From the NCBI RefSeq assembly GCF_026213295.1, contig NC_079422.1, positions 21,982,776 to 22,046,775 of the forward strand: 64,000 nucleotides of DNA, in the 5' to 3' direction. The DNA is from Gadus chalcogrammus (taxonomy: Eukaryota > Chordata > Actinopteri > Gadiformes > Gadidae). The position numbers were made by a program, and so were the translations under genes. Positions 31,757 to 50,885 of this stretch are shown piece after piece (within the stretch, counting starts at the first letter, position 1; the number at the start of each line of letters is the position of its first letter). The notes below the pieces were generated by a model. That model did not search any database and was not told where the DNA came from. It was given only the letters and a program-made list of their open reading frames with translations.

Positions 31757-32814
31757 GGAGCTGACTGTAAGAACCAAAAACATGGTACTTGTATCTATAT
31801 TCATATGTAGAAACATGCGCATGAAATTAGGAGACTCTTAGATAAAGGTTCAGCAGGTTGGGGACACGTCCATTAGTTATGAGCGGGGAGCGCAACGCCA
31901 TAACCTCTTCCCCTTCACTGTCTGTTCTTTGTGTAGGGGAGAGGAAAGGCCCCAACACTTCTGCAACTACTCTTATTTTGCGTTTCTTCATTGACCACAT
32001 CAGCAACTATCCATCCATATTATGTATTATCAATAACACATTATTTGTTTTTTGTTTTTATTGTTGTTATTGTTTCCCGTCATTTTTAGCAATTGATGAT
32101 CTGGGGAAACCAGTGAGTTTTATAAATACCTTTTCCTATTGTACCACCAATTGCTGCGTTTGATGGACAATAGTTGAAAACTACAAATTGGTGCATTGCT
32201 AGCAACGGTTAGGTGGTTACAAACCAGTTTCGCTCACTACATGCCAGGGCAAGGATTGGGAGCCGCATTGAAGGAATGGAGTGTTTACATTTTAGCCGTG
32301 CAACCTCACCAGCAAAAAATACTTCTACAATGCTGATGCACGCAGGGTTGCTTAACATAGGGCTATTTGCTTCGCTATTCACAAACATTTGCACAACGAA
32401 AGTATTTAACAACTCGAATTTTGTTAAAATTAGGTGTTTTGTCTCACCTTGAAGTAAAAGACTAGGTCACGTATACATTTGTTCCTTCACGTCAGGTTAT
32501 ACAATTCCCATTAAAGTTGGTTAGGTAAACCAAATTAGTCCAACTGACACAATTTGGGTGATCATATTAAATCACAACACAGCAAACGTTTCTCTTTCAG
32601 CCAAAATTTTCAATTTCAGAATTCTTTATTAAATTGAAACGTATGTGAATACAATCTCATGACAATATCTCGTTATACATTATAAACAAATACGAAAGAA
32701 CGTTAAAGATTGCCTCTGACCCCTCACATCGGAGTTGGTTTGGTCCAGCTGGTGTGTACAACCCGAAAAAGGCTCCCTTCGCCGTTTCCGCCAAAGCTGT
32801 CCTTCACATGAAAC
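31757..32814. promoter_or_regulatory. Divergent promoter region ccdc127/sdha
   Basis: About 1.06 kb separates the two start codons. The GC-richer part immediately 5' of the sdha ATG (about 32700-32814) is the likeliest sdha promoter and 5' UTR. No TATA box is evident there. No other gene is seen. Confidence 0.45.
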
Positions 32815-40249
<7,435 letters not shown>

Positions 40250-41088
40250 GCCCCCCACCCAAACACACATCATCCCTCCGCTTTGTCCTCAAGCACAGCA
40301 TCTCATAACTCAACTACCTATTCAGCTATTAAACGTCCCTTTGGAAATGTACTCCTGAGCTAACTTATGATTTTGCTTTAATTTTTGCTCCTACTCTTTG
40401 ACGGTTTGTATCATTCTGATATATATGCCTTTTTAATTTAAAAGCTTTCAGCGGCAGATACTGAAATGATTGTGGCTGTACCCCCATTCTAACGGTAAAC
40501 AGTGGAACGGTATTCATCTTTGATTCGTAAATCTACCATTGATCGTGAATGGTAGACACATCAGCTGTTTTTGTAAGGTGTTGGTTTCCTTTGATTTGCT
40601 GTTTCATGGAAAGGGATTGCTAATAACATCTTGCCAATGTTTGTTCTTTGAAATGCACGCTGATGGTGTTGTGAGTATTGTTGATTTAGTGTAAATATCT
40701 GACATAGTGTCATATGACAATGTAGGGGGTAGATTTCTCTCAGTCACTATTGCCTTCTGTGCGTTGTGTAACGCAACAAATTGCTGTGCATGCATGCTCT
40801 AAGGGACAACAAGCTCATTGTTGATATATATATATATAAAATAAGACTTTGTTTTGACATTATATAAACAAGTTGTGTTAATGTCTGAATTTAATTTTTT
40901 TGTCTGGCATGTTGATTATTTCTTCGCAAATATTTGTACTTAAATGTTGAATAAAGGGAACCCTACACTTTGAGGTCAAGGGTCGATATGACTTGTAGTA
41001 CCCGCACATATCACAAGGGGGCATCAAATAATAACAATTGGTTTGTCGTGGTTCCCTAATTTGACCGCCAAATTGCATTTCATCTCAT

Positions 41089-41445
41089 TTAGGTCTCATT
41101 TATTGACCGATCCATAACTGCGTTCACACCAAAAGCTGTAAAGCGTTTTGAGCTATAAGCCCCCATTGACTTTTTATTAGACATGAGCGATAAAGCGATT
41201 GGAGCGATAACTTTAAAGCTGAAGCTGTAAATGAGAGTTGAAAACAGCTCAACTCTATGCAAATGAGCTAGTAGCGTTTCGGCTGTAAATGGGCGCCAGC
41301 CAATCGGATTGTAGATGTCTCTCGTCGGCGTGGGTCCCAGTAAACACACGCGAGAAAACGCAAGAGCGATATGAGCTGTAAATATTTTGGACGGCGTTTT
41401 TTTTTTTTGGGCGATTTTGCAGTTAGGTCTCATTTATTGACCGAT
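41089..41445. repeat. Element flanked by 23-bp direct repeats downstream of sdha
   Basis: The same 23-bp sequence, containing AGGTCTCATTTATTGACC, occurs at 41089-41111 and 41423-41445. The interior begins GCGTTCACACCAAAAGCTG and near its end holds AAAACGCAAGAGCG and GGCGTTTT, a weak inverted echo of the start. It resembles the ends of the 61838-62636 element. No open frame. The 41446-42227 stretch that follows holds nothing I recognise. Confidence 0.6.
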
Positions 41446-42227
41446 ATAATCGCACTTTCTTTTCTGAGTGTGAAGTGCAGGAGCAGGAAGATGAGAACCT
41501 TGCACTATCAGATTAGGTCACCACTTTAGGACTAATCTCACTCTAATCTCACTCTCTTTGACTCCGTCAAAGAGATGATTTGAGTCCGCCCTCGCATGGA
41601 ATTAATCATTTCGTTGCAAAAGGTATTTCTCTTGTGAAATGGACTGAAAATACCTCGCTTGATAGAATGCTAGGACCAGGCGGTGTCGGTTTATGGAATA
41701 TCTCAAATGGTCGAGTAGGCTATGGACCTCCACCAAATGTCTCTATTATTGGCAATGTAAAAGCTCTAAACTTTCGGGGCCAAGCAGTCGAAGGGGGCGT
41801 GTCACAGAAATATTCATAACTTCCCATCGATTTGCGCCCTCAAAAAAGATACTGAAAGGTCACAAAATCGGTCTGTCTGTTAACAATAGTGCCTACCAAG
41901 GTTGGTTACAATTCATGGTTGATTGTGAAATAGTAGGCCTAATTGCAAGTAGAATAGCCTAAAAGTATAATTATAGAGTATATTTTGGTACTGTTGACGC
42001 CAAAACATGACAAAGAAGTCTATTCATGGGGACTTTTAAGAACATTCACATGAATTGCCATTAACGAGTATTCCACGCATACGTTTTTTAATAGTAGAAA
42101 ATGTTGGTGAAAGCAGACATTAGAAAACATACCCCCCGCCCCCTTAACTTGGTAGAATCAAACCAACACCATTGAAATATAATGGACGATTACTGGTGAG
42201 CTGAATCAAAACGAGATCACCGTGGCA

Positions 42228-42374
42228 TTATCTGACCAAATTGAGTAGGAAGAAGCGGCCGCAGAGGACCGCGAGGATGAGCCCGATGCCGATGGCCGCG
42301 TGGTTCAGGCGGCGCGCTACAGCGCTCTTCGCCCCGGCAGCCTGCAGATCACCACGATCTATCGCCTTCCTTGT
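42228..42374 (-). CDS. CD225/dispanin-like terminal exon A (most diverged copy)
   Basis: Phase-0 exon after a TTTCGCAG acceptor at 42375; 48 codons to TAA at 42230-42228. The peptide starts TRKAIDRGDLQAAGAKSAVA, then ARRLNHAAIGIGLILAV and a hydrophobic tail ending FFLLNLVR. Position, phase and the pattern (S/T)R-x8-GD-x8-A-x-LN-x-AALG-x-G match the second, last exon of IFITM/CD225 proteins, whose first exon would carry the intramembrane CD225 helix. It is upstream-flanked by a (CA)n tract of about 125 bp in place of a pyrimidine tract. Unlike copies B-E it has Ile-Asp in place of Asn-Met and no internal ATG. No first exon seen. Could be a relic or an exon of a gene extending right. Confidence 0.6.
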   Translation of the reverse strand, partial: TRKAIDRGDLQAAGAKSAVARRLNHAAIGIGLILAVLCGRFFLLNLVR

Positions 42375-42380
42375 CTGCGA

Positions 42381-42406
42381 AACGCACGCACACGCACACG
42401 CACACG

Positions 42407-42474
<68 letters not shown>

Positions 42475-42508
42475 CACACACACACGCACACACACACACA
42501 CACACACA
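42381..42508. repeat. (CA)n microsatellite with CG interruptions, beside terminal exon A
   Basis: About 128 bp of CA units with occasional GCA variants, ending 6 bp from the exon acceptor at 42375 when read on the minus strand. Confidence 0.95.
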
Positions 42509-43600
42509 TCAAGGGGGTTGGGAGAGAACAACAACCGTGACTGGCACGAAATCAACCCAACTCTGACCTTTTTGGCCCAAGCCTCGAAGAATGGTAACAA
42601 TTATGTGGGAAGGCGGACAATGACCATGGGTTCTGGCTTCTGTTAACTTAGTTACTGAAACTAGCACAATGGACATCTGTTGATGTGACTTAGGCTACCC
42701 TCAATCGTTTTATTGTGGATCCAAGAGAAGGTGTTTTCTCTTGATTGAGGCCAATATAAATCATAATTATTGTTTGCAAAGTCCACTATTTAGGTAGCAT
42801 CACCTGAAGCATTGGTGCGCATAGTTTAAACAAAGATGAGAGTAACAAACCAGGATATGACACCATGACAACTTCCTCTATATGCATTGTTGGGAAATTA
42901 TGAGTCATCTTTCAAACCATACCGCTTCCAACAGCTGCTTTGCGTTAGTCCACTTTAGATGAGAGATTCAAAACACTTTCATTTTCTGAAGCTGCAAAGT
43001 AGCCCAAGTCTAAGTGCAAACAGCCACGAAAACCAGCACTTTTATTGTTAAGGTGAACTTTGTGTTTGGTGTATCAAATATGGATCTTTCCGGGCAACAT
43101 GCGAGGACATTTGGGGTGAGATGAGAGTGCAATGAAGACGGTAATGAACCAAGGGGAGATAATTCAAGTAATAAGAGGAAGTAGATAGGTTACAGCGCCA
43201 TGGCAATTCAATTATACGTAATGATTCATTAGTTCACAGGTCATTATCTACTATAATCTATGAATACTGGGGACAAAGCAACAACAGCAATTGGGAGATA
43301 CAGGAAATAGAGATAGGAACAGTTTGGCACAAGAGTCATAAACAACTTTATAGTTGTTTATAGACAGCTAGGCATATATAGAACTTCATAAATGGTTATA
43401 CATCAAACTTATTTTTATAAAATAACCAACTTGAAGATGGTATATGTGACTCAGTTTGCGGAAAATGTAAAACCCTTCGTCTTATTTCTCCTGCCAAATT
43501 ACCTTGAGTGTTTGCGTGTGTGTGTTTCTTTTTTTATTCGATTTCTCTGCAAATTATTATAACAAATAAATGAGTGCAAAGACCACATGTATTAAACTCA
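42509..43600. other. Stretch between terminal exon A and tandem unit B
   Basis: No exon, RNA gene or element that I can support. Confidence 0.4.
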
Positions 43601-44316
43601 AATGTTTGTCACTTTATTCATGCATAAATGTGATATATGTATCACAAATGATGTAGGCCTATGAACATTAATACATCATACAACATTTGACAATGTAAAA
43701 ATCTGCTAAGATGTGTATGTTTAAAGGGTATAGAATGTGAGGATTTCGTAGTGAAATACAGAATATAGTAAATATGGAGGAAAGCATAAATGCTTTGCAG
43801 CAGTGAGACAACGCTGAATTTATTTTTGCACAACTTTTGGCTGTCCATGTGTTCTGCGTGCAAAGACAGAGCAGAAAAAACGATTTTTCTTTGATATGAT
43901 CAACATTTTACTGGAGGATTGAAATCAGTAATGGACGTTGTAGTTGGAAAATTGATAAATATGCACATATCGTTTAAACTTTCAATTATTTTCCTTTGTT
44001 GGTTTCGAAATTCTGAAACTTTATAATCAACTTAATATATTTCTTCGGAAAAGTGCTGCAGTGTAAAACGTCTAAGGCCTAAGCATATGCTAACAACGCT
44101 ACATATTTAAAGACGTAAATGTTGAGTAAAATACCAATGGGCCTACACCAACTGCGCAATCTTAAACCTTAAAACAAAATTACTTGATTGGATCAAAAGA
44201 TCAACAAACTTAGATTGGGGCTGATTAGCGAGTATGGTATGAGTGATAGATAGATATTCATGCTAGATATTCTCTCTCTCCATGGCTCTAGGTACGACTA
44301 AACCGAGATAGTCCAA

Positions 44317-44451
44317 TTAGACTAATTTAACGATGGTGTACAGGAGGATGAAGGCTAGTCCGATTCCCAGAGCCACGAGGTTCAGCGTTCGGGCCGTTTT
44401 GCTCTTCCTCTCCGCGGTGATCTGGTCGCCGGCCATGTTGGCATCACGGGT
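44317..44451 (-). CDS. CD225/dispanin-like terminal exon B
   Basis: Phase-0 exon after acceptor CTCCTTTAG; 44 codons plus TAA. The peptide opens TRDANMAGDQITAERKSKTA, then RTLNLVALGIG, then the tail LAFILLYTIVKLV. This fits the last exon of an IFITM-like protein: a short cytosolic loop joined to a transmembrane helix. An in-frame ATG in GCCAACATGG, a strong Kozak context, could alternatively start a 39-residue single-span peptide. AATAAA lies at 43613-43618, about 700 bp after the stop. No CD225 first exon is found upstream within the unit. Confidence 0.65.
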   Translation of the reverse strand, partial: TRDANMAGDQITAERKSKTARTLNLVALGIGLAFILLYTIVKLV

Positions 44452-44547
44452 CTAAAGGAGGGGGAGGGTGTGAGGGGGGGTGGAGGTTGGACACATGAGG
44501 GGCGTAAGGAAGGAGGAGAATAGCAAGACAAATTGTGAGATTAGAGC

Positions 44548-45236
44548 AAGCCCCCGAGAGCACTTTAATCATGGACCTATTAAAGAAGACTTTAATAGGT
44601 CCATGCGGGAGCAATGCATACTGCCGCAATCCACCAGTGCTCAGTCAGCGGCCAAGCCTGGTATTGCAGCTGTGTAACCGGGCTGTGGACGGGTCCCTCG
44701 ATTCAATTGGCCCAGAAGTAGGCCTGTGTCTCCGCAAAAAATGTCTGGATATCAATCAAAGGCTCATAATTATCTTTATACCATGTACTAATAAAATGTA
44801 AGTTTTCTCTTTTCAAAACGCCACCTCAAGCGTTTTATTTTTTGCAGGAGAAGGAGAGGTGGGCAGCTGAGAAGGAGTTGAGGTGAAACAAATGTTGTTT
44901 CGGCCAGGCATCCGAGAGGGCTCAGTGCCCTCCGTTAACTTGTCGTGTCCGAGGTTTTTCCTTTTACTTAACATGAATGACGTTGATGGTTTTTGGGCAC
45001 TTTGTTGACTTTTTATCGCTTAAAGTCGCCGAGGGATGTATAGACAGACCTCTCGCTTATGATGCTACAATGCTACACACCGAAATATTTCTGCATCCGG
45101 CACGTCATGCACTAGGGCGTGGCTGGCTCCCAAGATGCCATTTTTGAATCCGCTGTCCTTTCTTTAATAGGTCCATGGATTAGAGCCATGGACCTATTAA
45201 AGAAAGGACAGCATAGTTAGGTCCATGGATTAGAGC
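44548..45236. mobile_element. Insertion in unit B with palindromic ends
   Basis: About 690 bp present in unit B but absent from the matching place in units C (about 47145) and D (about 48975). GATTAGAGC occurs on both sides (44539-44547 and 45228-45236). The ends hold inverted copies of CATGGACCTATTAAAG and CTTTAATAGGTCCATG at about 44571-44604 and 45163-45202. No transposase. Confidence 0.65.
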
Positions 45237-45423
45237 CCCCCCAAAAAAAATTAAATTGTTCAGCACAGCCAATGACAAGAAGGATAGTTTGTGACGGAGT
45301 TAGCAACATTAGCGAATAATGAAGAAGAGGAAAAGGGTGAGGCGTAGATATGGTATTTGAAAGTCAGTTTATTAGACTTGGGCGGTATTATGGTATTATA
45401 CCAGGATTTTAGAAATACAGTCT

Positions 45424-45790
45424 AGGGCTGGGCGATTAATCGTATTTTAATTGTAATTTCGATTTTAGCATAAAACGATCACAAAATTAATATAATCACG
45501 TTTTTAGACTTTTATTTTATTTTTTTATTAAATGTTTTATAGAAAGTGCAGTCTAGAACAGCTGGATACATATTCATTATTTTGGTTTGAACATGTTCTT
45601 TTTGACCATTTTGTGTATTTTTTTTAAGGCTAAATTTCACAGTTCTCAATTACATAGGGTTTTTTGGGAGCGACTGGCTGAATAAATACATCATGTTTTC
45701 AAACTCAAAAATAATCGTTTGTATAATAGTGATTTCAATATTGACCAAAATAATCGTGATTATGATTTTTTCCATAATCAAGCAACCCTA
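45424..45790. mobile_element. hAT-like miniature element inserted in unit B
   Basis: The ends TAGGGCTGGGCGATTAATCG and CATAATCAAGCAACCCTA are approximate inverted repeats, and the interior is AT-rich. Units C and D show the empty site (TTTTAGAAGTACCGACGG at about 47347 and about 49180), so insertion postdates unit duplication. Related copy at 50886-51190. Confidence 0.75.
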
Positions 45791-46170
45791 CCGACGGCAT
45801 TAGGCCAGTGGAGCACCGGCTTGAATCAAACGCACATTAATCGGTTAATACCGGTCAAACTGCCTTGACATACGTGTTGCCCATCTATTCATTGTTCTAT
45901 GGGCCATGAGTGTTTGATCCCAGCAAGACTTGTCTTGACTTGGCTAATTGCAGGTTAGACATGGACCTCTATCACCAGCAGCTCAGCTTTGAAATTACAT
46001 GGGTGAGAATGAAAAACGAGATGCGGCCCAAGCCCAGAGCTTTGGGATAAAAAGACAAATACCCAAATGGCAGTACTTAGTAATCAAGTGATACCACAGG
46101 GAAAAAAGGTACAAATGCAACTTTCTTGCATTTTCAATCTGCAAACATTTTCAAACTCCATCTTTTTACA

Positions 46171-48059
46171 AATGTTTGTAACTTTATTCATGCATAAATG
46201 TGATATATTTATCCAAAATGGTGTATGAACATTAGTACATCATACATTTATTTAACAAACATGATTGACAACCGATATATGTAAAAATCTGCTAAGTTAA
46301 AGATGTGTTTGTTTAAATGGTATAGAATGTGAGGATGTCTTAGTGAAATCAAGAATATAGTAAATATGGTGGAAAGCATAAATGCTTTGCAGCAGTGACA
46401 CAATGCTGAACTTATATTTGCATAACTTTTGGATGTCCACGTGTTCTGCGTGCTGTATCAAAGACAGAGCAGAAAAAACTAAAGGGAACACTGATTGACA
46501 AGAGACTGTAAAATGATTAATTTTGCTTTGATACGATCAACATTTTATAGGAGTAAATGGAAATCGTAGTTGGAAAAGTGATGAAAAAGCACAAAACTTT
46601 CAAACGTTATATTATTTTCCTTTGTTGGTTTCGAAAATTTTAAACTATAAAATTAAACTGTCGAAAGATATTTCTTCGGAAAAGTGCTGCAGTGTAAAAC
46701 GTCTAACGCCTAAGCATATGCTAATAACGCTACATAGTAAAAGACATAAATGTTGAGTAAAATACCAATGATAAACCAACAGCGTAATCTTACACCTTAG
46801 AACAGAATTACTTGATTGGACCAAAAGATCAACAAACTCAGATTGGCGCTGACTAGCCAGTATGGTATGACTAAACCGAGATAAAACAATCAGATTATCG
46901 TATGGCTAATACAACAATCACGCCGATGATGTACAGGACGAGGAAGGTGAGGCCGATCCCCAGAGCCACGTGGTTCAGTGTTCGGGCCGTATTGCTCTTC
47001 CTCTCGGCGGTGATCTGGTCGCCGGCCATGTTGGCATCACGGGTCTAAAGGAGGGGGAGGGTGTCGGAGGGGGGGTGGAGGTGTGGTTGACACATGAGGG
47101 GCGCAAGGAAGGAGGAGAAAAGCAAGACAAAGTGTGAGAAATTAGAGCACTCCAAAAAAAATTAAAACCGTTCAGCACAGCCAACGACAAGAAGGATTAA
47201 TTTGTGACGGCGTTAGAGCAACATTAGCGAAGATTGAAGAAGCAGAGGAAAAGTCGATGGGCGGAATAAAGGGTGGGGTGTAGATCTCGTTGTTGAAAGA
47301 CAGAGCTTATTAGTCTTGGGCGGCATTACGGTATTAAACCAGGGTTTTTAGAAGTACCGACGGTATGTGTTAATACCCTGACAAATACAGAAGCTCCTCT
47401 TTCTATTCAACCTTCAGACATCTTATGAATACATTTCTTATTCTGTGTATATATGTATATTTTGTCGAGGATTTGAAGCATGACCTATCTATAAATCCAA
47501 AATCAGTTCCCCCGCGTAGTTTGAAAGTAGACATTTTAGGGTTAGTAGGGCAAGTAAAGACACGTCCGCAGGTCTGAGCCCTGCGTGTCTAGAGAGGTAT
47601 ACCTGCCCAGGAGATAGGCGGGAAGCAGCACTCCTCTCTACAGAGCCACAGTTTGGGCACCAGAACAACAACAACAGTTTTGCGCAGCCAGTGGAGCTTG
47701 AATGAAACGCACATTAACCAGTTCATTCCGGTGAAAATGCCTTGACATACGTGGAGTTGCCCATCTATTCATTGTTCTATGGGCCATGAGTGTTTGATCC
47801 CAGCAAGACTTGTCTTGACTTGGCTAATTGCATGTTAGACATGGACCTCTTCACCAGCAGCTCAGCTTTGAAATTACATGGGTGAGAATGAAAAACGAGA
47901 TGCCGCCCAAGCCTAGAGCTTTGGGATAAAAAGACAAATACCCAAATGGCAGTACTTAGTATTTAGTAATCAAGTGATACCACAATCTCAGTTATGAAAT
48001 CCAAGGTTATGATTCCAATAAATCAAAAACATTATGTTGAATCAGGCATTCTTGGACAA
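46171..48059 (-). repeat. Tandem unit C, 1.9 kb
   Basis: Abuts units B and D without a spacer. It starts AATGTTTGTAACTTTATTCA (AATAAA on the minus strand at 46183-46188), carries terminal exon C, and ends in the GTGTTTGATCCCAGCAAGAC-containing flank also found in unit B. Confidence 0.88.
46895..47044 (-). CDS. CD225/dispanin-like terminal exon C
   Basis: Phase-0 exon after acceptor CTCCTTTAG; 49 codons plus TAA. The peptide opens TRDANMAGDQITAERKSNTA, then RTLNHVALGIG, with the tail LTFLVLYIIGVIVVLAIR, the longest purely hydrophobic tail of the set. Same loop-plus-helix plan as copies B, D and E. AATAAA at 46183-46188 gives an untranslated tail of about 710 bp. The minus-strand acceptor has a good pyrimidine tract (CACCCCCCCTCCGACACCC). 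No first exon in the roughly 1 kb before the next unit begins. The in-frame ATG has the same strong Kozak context. Confidence 0.68.
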   Translation of the reverse strand, partial: TRDANMAGDQITAERKSNTARTLNHVALGIGLTFLVLYIIGVIVVLAIR

Positions 48060-49640
48060 ATGTTTGTAACTTTATTCATGCATAAATGTGATATATATGT
48101 ATCCCAAATGATGTATGACATTAATAGATCATACAACATTTATTATCAACCCTGATTGACAACGGATGTAAAAATCTGCAAGGTTAAAGATGTGTTTATT
48201 TAAATGGTATAGAATGTGAGGATGTCTTAGTGAAACATAGAATATAGAAAATATGGTGGAAAGCATTTGCAGCAGTGACACAATGTTGAACTATAACTTT
48301 TGGATGTCCACGTGTTCTGCGTGCTGTATCAAAGACAGAGCAGAAAATACTAAAGGGAACACTGATTGACAAGAGACTGTAAAATGATTAATTTGCGTTG
48401 ATATGATTAGCTTTGATATGATTTTGCTTTGACATTTTACAGGAGTAAATGGACATCATTTTTGGAAAATTGATTAATATGCACAAAACTTTCAAACAGC
48501 AATTATTTTCCTTTGTTGCTTTCGAAATTCGAAATTTTTAAACTATAAAATGAAACTATAAAAAAAATTTCCTTGAAAAAGTGCTGCAGTGTTAAAAACG
48601 CCTAAGCATATGCTCATAACGCTACATAGTTAAAGACGTAAATGTTGAGTAAAATACCAATGATAAACCAACAGCGCAATCTTACACCTTAAAACAAAAT
48701 TACTTGATTGGATCAAAAGATCAACAAACTCAGATTGGGGCTGATTAGCCAGTATGGTATGACTAAACCGAGATAATACAATTAGATTAAAAGTGTCGGT
48801 GTATGACAATTGTTTGGATGATTATCATGATAGTCATTATCAGGGAGAAGGCAAGGCCGATTCCCAGGGCCACGTGGTTCAGCGTCCGGGCAGTATTGCT
48901 CTTCCTCTCCGCGGTGATCTGGTCGCCGGCCATGTTGGCATCACGGGTCTAAAGGATGGGGAGGGTGTGAGATTAGACTACCCCAAAAAATAAGAAAACA
49001 GTTCAGCACAGCCAATGACAAGAAGGATTAGTTTGTGATGGAGTTAGAGCAACATTAGCGAAGATTGAAGAAGAGGAAAAGTCGATGGGCGGAATAAAGG
49101 GTGGGGTGTAGATCTCGTTGTTGAAAGACAGAGCTTATTAGTCTTGGGCGGTATTACGGTATTAAACCAGGGTTTTTAGAAGTACCGACGGTATGAGTTA
49201 ATACCCTGACAAATACAGAAGCTCCTCTTTCCATTCAACCTTCAGACATCTTATGATACATTTCTTATTCTGTGTATATGTATATTTTGGCGAGGATTCG
49301 AAGCATGACCTATTATTAAATCCAGTTCCGCCTCTTAGTTTGAAGTAGACATTTTAGAAATTTAGAAAGATATTGTTTATTCAACAGATATTCCTGCTCC
49401 GAATCACGAGGGTAAGTAAAGACACGTCCGCAGGTCTGAGCCCTGCGTGTCTAGAGAGGTATTCCTGCCCAGGAGATAGGCGGGAAGCAGCACTCCTCTC
49501 TACAGAGCCACAGTTTGGGAATGAAAACGCTTATATCCAAATAGCAGTACTTAGTAATCAATTGATACCACATGAAAAAAAGTTGCAAATGGAAGTTTAC
49601 TTGCATTTTCTGCACAAAAAAAAGTAAACTTCATCTTTAA
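48060..49640 (-). repeat. Tandem unit D
   Basis: Third abutting unit. Starts TGTTTGTAACTTTATTCATG (AATAAA on the minus strand at 48071-48076) and carries terminal exon D. Its 5' flank matches unit C up to the ACTCCTCTCTACAGAGCCAC block near 49500, then a CAGTACTTAGTAATCAA block, before homology ends. Confidence 0.85.
48787..48948 (-). CDS. CD225/dispanin-like terminal exon D
   Basis: Phase-0 exon after acceptor CATCCTTTAG; 53 codons plus TAA. It opens TRDANMAGDQITAERKSNTA, identical to copy C, then RTLNHVALGIGL. The tail, AFSLIMTIMIIIQTIVIHRHF, differs completely from copy C and ends in a charged RHF. The sharp change from an identical first 32 residues to an unrelated tail is the most striking feature of the array. 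AATAAA at 48071-48076. Confidence 0.68.
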   Translation of the reverse strand, partial: TRDANMAGDQITAERKSNTARTLNHVALGIGLAFSLIMTIMIIIQTIVIHRHF

Positions 49641-49659
49641 GGTGAAATTAAGCGTCTCT

Positions 49660-49960
49660 GCTGCTTTTCAACTTATTGACCGGCTTCTCGTGCACCTTGT
49701 CTACAAACCTCTGCTTCGAGATGCAGAACCAAGCACTGCTACAGCCGTTAGCTACAGCCGTTGTTACGCAAATGCTTTGGTATTGCGAGATTGGAAACAG
49801 CTGTGGGCCTGCTGCCGTACATGGCGTTGTTGTGCTAAGACACCAAACCAGAGCCAAGTTCCCCTCCAGTACTTGAGACCTCACTAACATGGCTGCCCAA
49901 TCAGGCTGACTGCAGCTGGGGGGCAGCTTTTCTAACCAAATCCATCATGTGCTCTAAAAG
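49660..49960. repeat. Segmental duplication, copy 1 (partner at 61430-61845)
   Basis: Contains ATGCTTTGGTATTGCGAGAT and CCTGCTGCCGTACATGG, then one copy of the 49-bp unit (ACATGGCTGCCCAATCAGGC), then CTAACCAAATCCATC. The same order occurs at 61430-61845, where the 49-bp unit is amplified five-fold. Open frames on both strands have no family character. Confidence 0.85.
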
Positions 49961-50067
49961 AAACTGCACCGTTTCCTTCCATCCCACAGAACGGGAAGAT
50001 GCTTTGATTTATGCTGTGTATAGAGGCGTAGGATGCATATATGGACAGGATACCATTTAAAATGACC

Positions 50068-50409
50068 TCATAAAGACATAAAATAAGGTGTATGAAAAGA
50101 ATAAAACACCAGCTCCCAATAAACCTAAAAGGTCTTTCAACATCACCACCCTGAGTCCTTTGTCTGGAGAAGCCCAGGTAAAGTCCCCTCGCTGGAGTTT
50201 GGCACTGGCACTGCAACGCGGGTAGGTGCGGTTCACCTGGCCGCATCATTTATTAGATCTCATAAATACATAAAAGAAGGTGTATGAAAAGAATAAAACA
50301 CCGGGCCCGTATCATTATCAAAACACTGTCACAATAAACCGCTCTTTCAACATCAGCACCCTGAGTCCTTTGTCTGACGCTGGTAGGTGCGGCTCACCTG
50401 GCCGCATCA
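50068..50409. repeat. Local tandem duplication
   Basis: Two adjacent diverged copies (about 50068-50252 and 50262-50409), each running from GGTGTATGAAAAGAATAAAA through CACCCTGAGTCCTTTGTCTG to GGTAGGTGCGG and TCACCTGGCCGCATCAT. The second copy lacks an internal block. Confidence 0.85.
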
Positions 50410-50885
50410 TAACAGACTTTACCAGGTGAGGCTACTTAAACCAGCCATCATCCACACACACACACACACACACACATTATTAATTTATAATGATGATAAT
50501 AATAATAGCTTCTTTTTTTTAAAGCGCTTATCTTGGTACTCAAAGACGCTTTACAAAAAGGGATACATACAGACAGTACAGACACTCAAACAAGAGGCAA
50601 ATAAACAAAACTACAACAATAGACCACACATTAAGAGAGAGAGAGTGGAAGATGGCGGAGGTTGATTCGTCAGATGTTGTAGGTGGTCCTGAAGGGATGG
50701 GATTTAAGATGACTTTTGAACAAAAGGAGTGTATCAGAGTTTCAGAGGTTCATAACGCCTCATGTATTTAAGTATACTTAAAGTATAAGGTATTTTTCTG
50801 TTCAACATTTCAATGTATTCAAAATGGATTTTGATAGATCCATAAAGCGTTAACAAAAGGGGCAAGAAAAGTGGGATGAAAGTAG

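Larger units (their letters stand above)
43601..46170 (-). repeat. Tandem unit B (3' UTR, terminal exon and upstream flank)
   Basis: First of three directly abutting homologous units. It starts AATGTTTGTCACTTTATTCA, which on the minus strand is a polyadenylation end with AATAAA (43613-43618), and contains terminal exon B. Its 5' flank is homologous to units C and D but carries two insertions they lack, at about 44548-45236 and about 45424-45790. Confidence 0.85.

Noticed and set aside
47489..47674. Minus-strand frame in tandem unit C considered as the missing CD225 first exon
   Set aside because: It lacks a TrpSer-x-x-Asn-Thr-Leu-type CD225 core and has no ATG in good context. The matching region of unit D is open on the other strand.
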